Positions 61,469 through 64,000 of a stretch of DNA of 64,000 bases are shown piece by piece. Position numbers and translations under genes: made by a program. Numbering within the stretch: position 1 is the stretch's first letter; each line of letters opens with the position of its first letter. The notes beneath the pieces were generated by a model that was not told the DNA's origin, did no database searches, and saw only the letters and a list, made by a program, of their open reading frames with translations. Source of the stretch: Sinohyriopsis cumingii (Eukaryota; Mollusca; Bivalvia; Unionida; Unionidae); contig CM068842.1 of NCBI GenBank assembly GCA_028554795.2, positions 50,179,574-50,243,573 of the forward strand, in the 5' to 3' direction.

Positions 61469-62545
61469 GGGGTGTAAGTGACGCCCAAGACGAAGATGAT
61501 GGGCCTGATTTCGAGGCCCGAAGGGTCAAAGCATGGTCTGCGGGAGTGCTGTGAGCTCCACCAACTTTTCCTTCAATTTAATGCCATTTGGTGGATTTGG
61601 CATCTTAATTAAATCATTCACACAAGACAATCAAGCACAATTTTACGCATGTCTGCCATTTCCACTTTCGTTCCATTAATTTCGCCTCAAGCATCTTATT
61701 GTTAAGCATGTACAGAAACCATAAATTTTAACAAAATCGATTATGTTTATTTACGAAAACGTAGATATGTCTACACACCAACTTAAAGTCAAGTTTTCCT
61801 AGCTTTTAAAATTGATAACTGTTCAATGACGCCATTGGAGTCAGTTTTAAGAAAGACGACTCTTTTTAATGGCAATAATCAAAATTCGTTAACCTTGATT
61901 GATTCATGGTCGAGCGTAAGTATACCTTACGAGCTTCAGCTTTTAAAAGCTTCTCTCACAGCGTGCTATCAAAGCAGCAATTGTCAAACAGATTCGAAGA
62001 GCGATTGTAATGTTTGGAAACGCCTTTATGAACTGCCATTTAACAGTTTGAAATTAACGGCATCTGTAGGGGTTTACAAAAATATATCCCCTCCTCCATA
62101 TCCCATCCCATAAATACAACTACTAGTGCATGTCTGACGGATTCGAAGATATACGTCTGTTTTAACTGAGTTGTGCCCAGGCGATGTTATTGATCCATGT
62201 CTGGATACTCGTTGTCATGCAGATTAGCGGGGTGTTTGGGGCAACGATGGATCGAGTAGCAGTTTGTTCATAAAGCACACGCTGGCACCAGGAATGAGTC
62301 TGCAAATTCTTGTTATACGGGTGCGTTATGTGATATGTTGAAAGATAGGGATTCAAGAGTAACACATTTACAAAGACAATTGTGGTTATTTTGGAGAGAA
62401 AAAAATTATCAACTGTTTTGGCGCCCCAAGACCTTTGGCGCCCCCCCTCCCCGCTTAGTACTCTACTGATATTTTAATGTTATTGTATACCGTTTACCCA
62501 CATGAGTCCCGCTGAGATTCTTATTCAATTGATCAGATCATTTAA

Positions 62546-62549
<4 letters not shown>
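61469..62549. other. unassigned sequence
   Basis: No gene called. A 95-codon plus-strand frame (61826-62113) has no recognisable motif. Confidence 0.4.

Positions 62550-62613
<64 letters not shown>
62550..62613. repeat. (AT)n microsatellite
   Basis: About 64 bp of AT repeat. Confidence 0.95.
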
Positions 62614-62617
<4 letters not shown>

Positions 62618-62824
62618 GGCTAGCTAATCAGAAATTAGGTTATCTTGTTTTTCAAGAAAACCCATGACCTAAACACTCGTCTCATCAACATGCTTACTTC
62701 TATTCTGAAACTAAGTAATACGGTTCTTGAAATAACCACATCTTAAAGTACAAACACACAGCTACGATGAAAGTTAGTATTCAATATGTTATTTACTAAA
62801 TCACCCGTACAATCTATATAGAGG

Positions 62825-62931
62825 ATATTTGCTTGAAACGAGTGAAATAGGATATATTTGATCGAGTGGATGAAAATACTAGTTTTTCACCCACGAAATG
62901 GAACCGTTATTCACTCGTTTCAAGCAAATAT
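62825..62931. repeat. nested inverted repeat
   Basis: Arms 'atatttgcttgaaacgagtg' plus 'aa' (62825-62846) and its reverse complement (62910-62931) enclose a second imperfect hairpin around 'tgaaaatactagtttttca'. Confidence 0.8.
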
Positions 62932-63421
62932 TCTTTTTATTTTATGCTCACATACGTTGGCTACCTAAAGTTTGTGACACAGTAAATTAGCAGATTTCTT
63001 ACGGTAATGTCAGCTGTTTACCGTACATGTTCTGCTGTGTCATGTGTACCTGCGCACAAAATTAGTTCCACGTCATATTGATAAAAAAAATAACTGATAT
63101 TTTCAGAAAAACAAACTACAAGTTTCAAGGATAACAGACAGGGATTATTAATTAGAAAACAACCACTACATAAGGAAAATGTAGTTCAATGACCGAAAAC
63201 CAAAGGGAGGTAAGCATGTTCTGACCCCAAAAATAGTTCCTGTAGTGAAAAAATAGTATTTTTTTCACTACAGTGAAATATCAATATTATTTTAAGTAGA
63301 AAATCAAGCAATTCACTGCTTAGCATAAAATAAAATATATTATTCCCTTTTAAAATCTTCAATGCTCTTCTTGCTCTCTAAAGTTCGCTGTCATAGTAAT
63401 GTACATAGCTTTCTCTTGCCA

Positions 63422-63462
<41 letters not shown>

Positions 63463-64000
63463 GAATCATATCCCATTTCGTCTTCCAGTAATATAAAAAG
63501 GTAATTTTTTTGCCGTTATCCGTGTATAATGCAGATGTGTTGTAGAGAAGGGGTGTTTTATAAGTGTGAGATAGTGTAGTTCTTATGGAAATAAACTCTT
63601 TCAACAGAGAACACATCCAGAAGTTTGTGAGATATCGTATTTTGTAACTCAGTGAAATCGGTAATACATTTGAACAGAATAATGCTCTCAAGTATAAAAA
63701 GCTATCATCCAGTTTATCAGTTCCAAGTCTTTTTCACACTCTTCCTCGTATAGCTTTTCTAAGCTCCTTTTTGGATAAGGCACATATTTCCACACAAGAA
63801 TTGATTGATGCCAGCAAATTTATTTTCGATTTTTACATTAATCACATAACTTTTATTTCCAATATTTATCAGTATGCCTACTGATGTTACATATTTAAGA
63901 AACTTGCTAAAAATTTGTCATGATAAATATATGTTTGTGTTTTCAGAAGATGTATTTCTGTATTCATTGACTTTGAAAAAGCACCGCCCATAATTTATGT
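62932..64000. other. unassigned sequence with hairpin and (TC)n
   Basis: A hairpin at 63240-63273 has arms 'ctgtagtgaaaaaa'. (TC)n lies at about 63427-63460. No gene recognised to the window end. Confidence 0.45.

Overview
The window is eukaryotic nuclear DNA, A+T-rich and repeat-dense, with no operons, ribosome-binding sites or closely packed genes. The repertoire of tRNA-derived SINEs with a shared 3' domain, CR1/L2-like LINE tails, Penelope-like GIY-YIG remnants, hAT-like MITEs and many minisatellites and (AT)n arrays suggests a marine invertebrate, most likely a mollusc. That taxonomic call is an inference from repeat style. I could not identify any intact host gene; this is an intergenic or very intron-rich stretch dominated by mobile and tandem DNA.

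Layout. 1-5 kb: (GA)n, a 28-bp minisatellite, a C/T-rich repeat module, a tRNA-SINE, a dispersed repeat and a long (AT)n. 5204-7602: a structurally complete DNA transposon with CACTG termini, a 3-bp TAA target duplication, subterminal inverted repeats and one intact 562-codon transposase-like gene on the minus strand. 8.7-15.6 kb: a SINE with perfect target duplication, a second C/T-rich module, a Penelope-like GIY-YIG remnant and a 5'-truncated SINE of a second family. 15.9-17.9 kb: a degraded CR1/L2-like LINE (minus). 21.7-25.1 kb: a decayed minus-strand coding block of unknown identity, with a possible broken Gadd45-like sequence on the plus strand inside it. 27.9-31.4 kb: a SINE with a duplicated tail, a 1.4-kb 21-bp minisatellite that reads as a heptapeptide repeat, a local duplication and another SINE. 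32-36.6 kb: a dispersed repeat, (AT)n arrays, a LINE tail and a TTAA-flanked MITE. 37.7-41.4 kb: three tandem arrays (about 44, 58 and 42 bp units), the 58-bp one split by a LINE insertion. 46-49.4 kb: a 30-bp array, a SINE fragment abutting a foldback with 132-bp arms, a rearranged Penelope-like remnant and two SINEs in tandem. 49.7-57.2 kb: an old segmental duplication, a hAT-like MITE, a 50-bp array, a third C/T-rich module and a second 21-bp array. 60.7-61.5 kb: a hAT-like MITE and a near-perfect 95-nt hairpin.

The only gene that looks capable of acting is the transposase-like one at 5420-7108. Its termini, target duplication and candidate DDE/C-x2-C motifs point to the CACTA (CMC) superfamily. 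Everything else with coding character is truncated or frame-broken.
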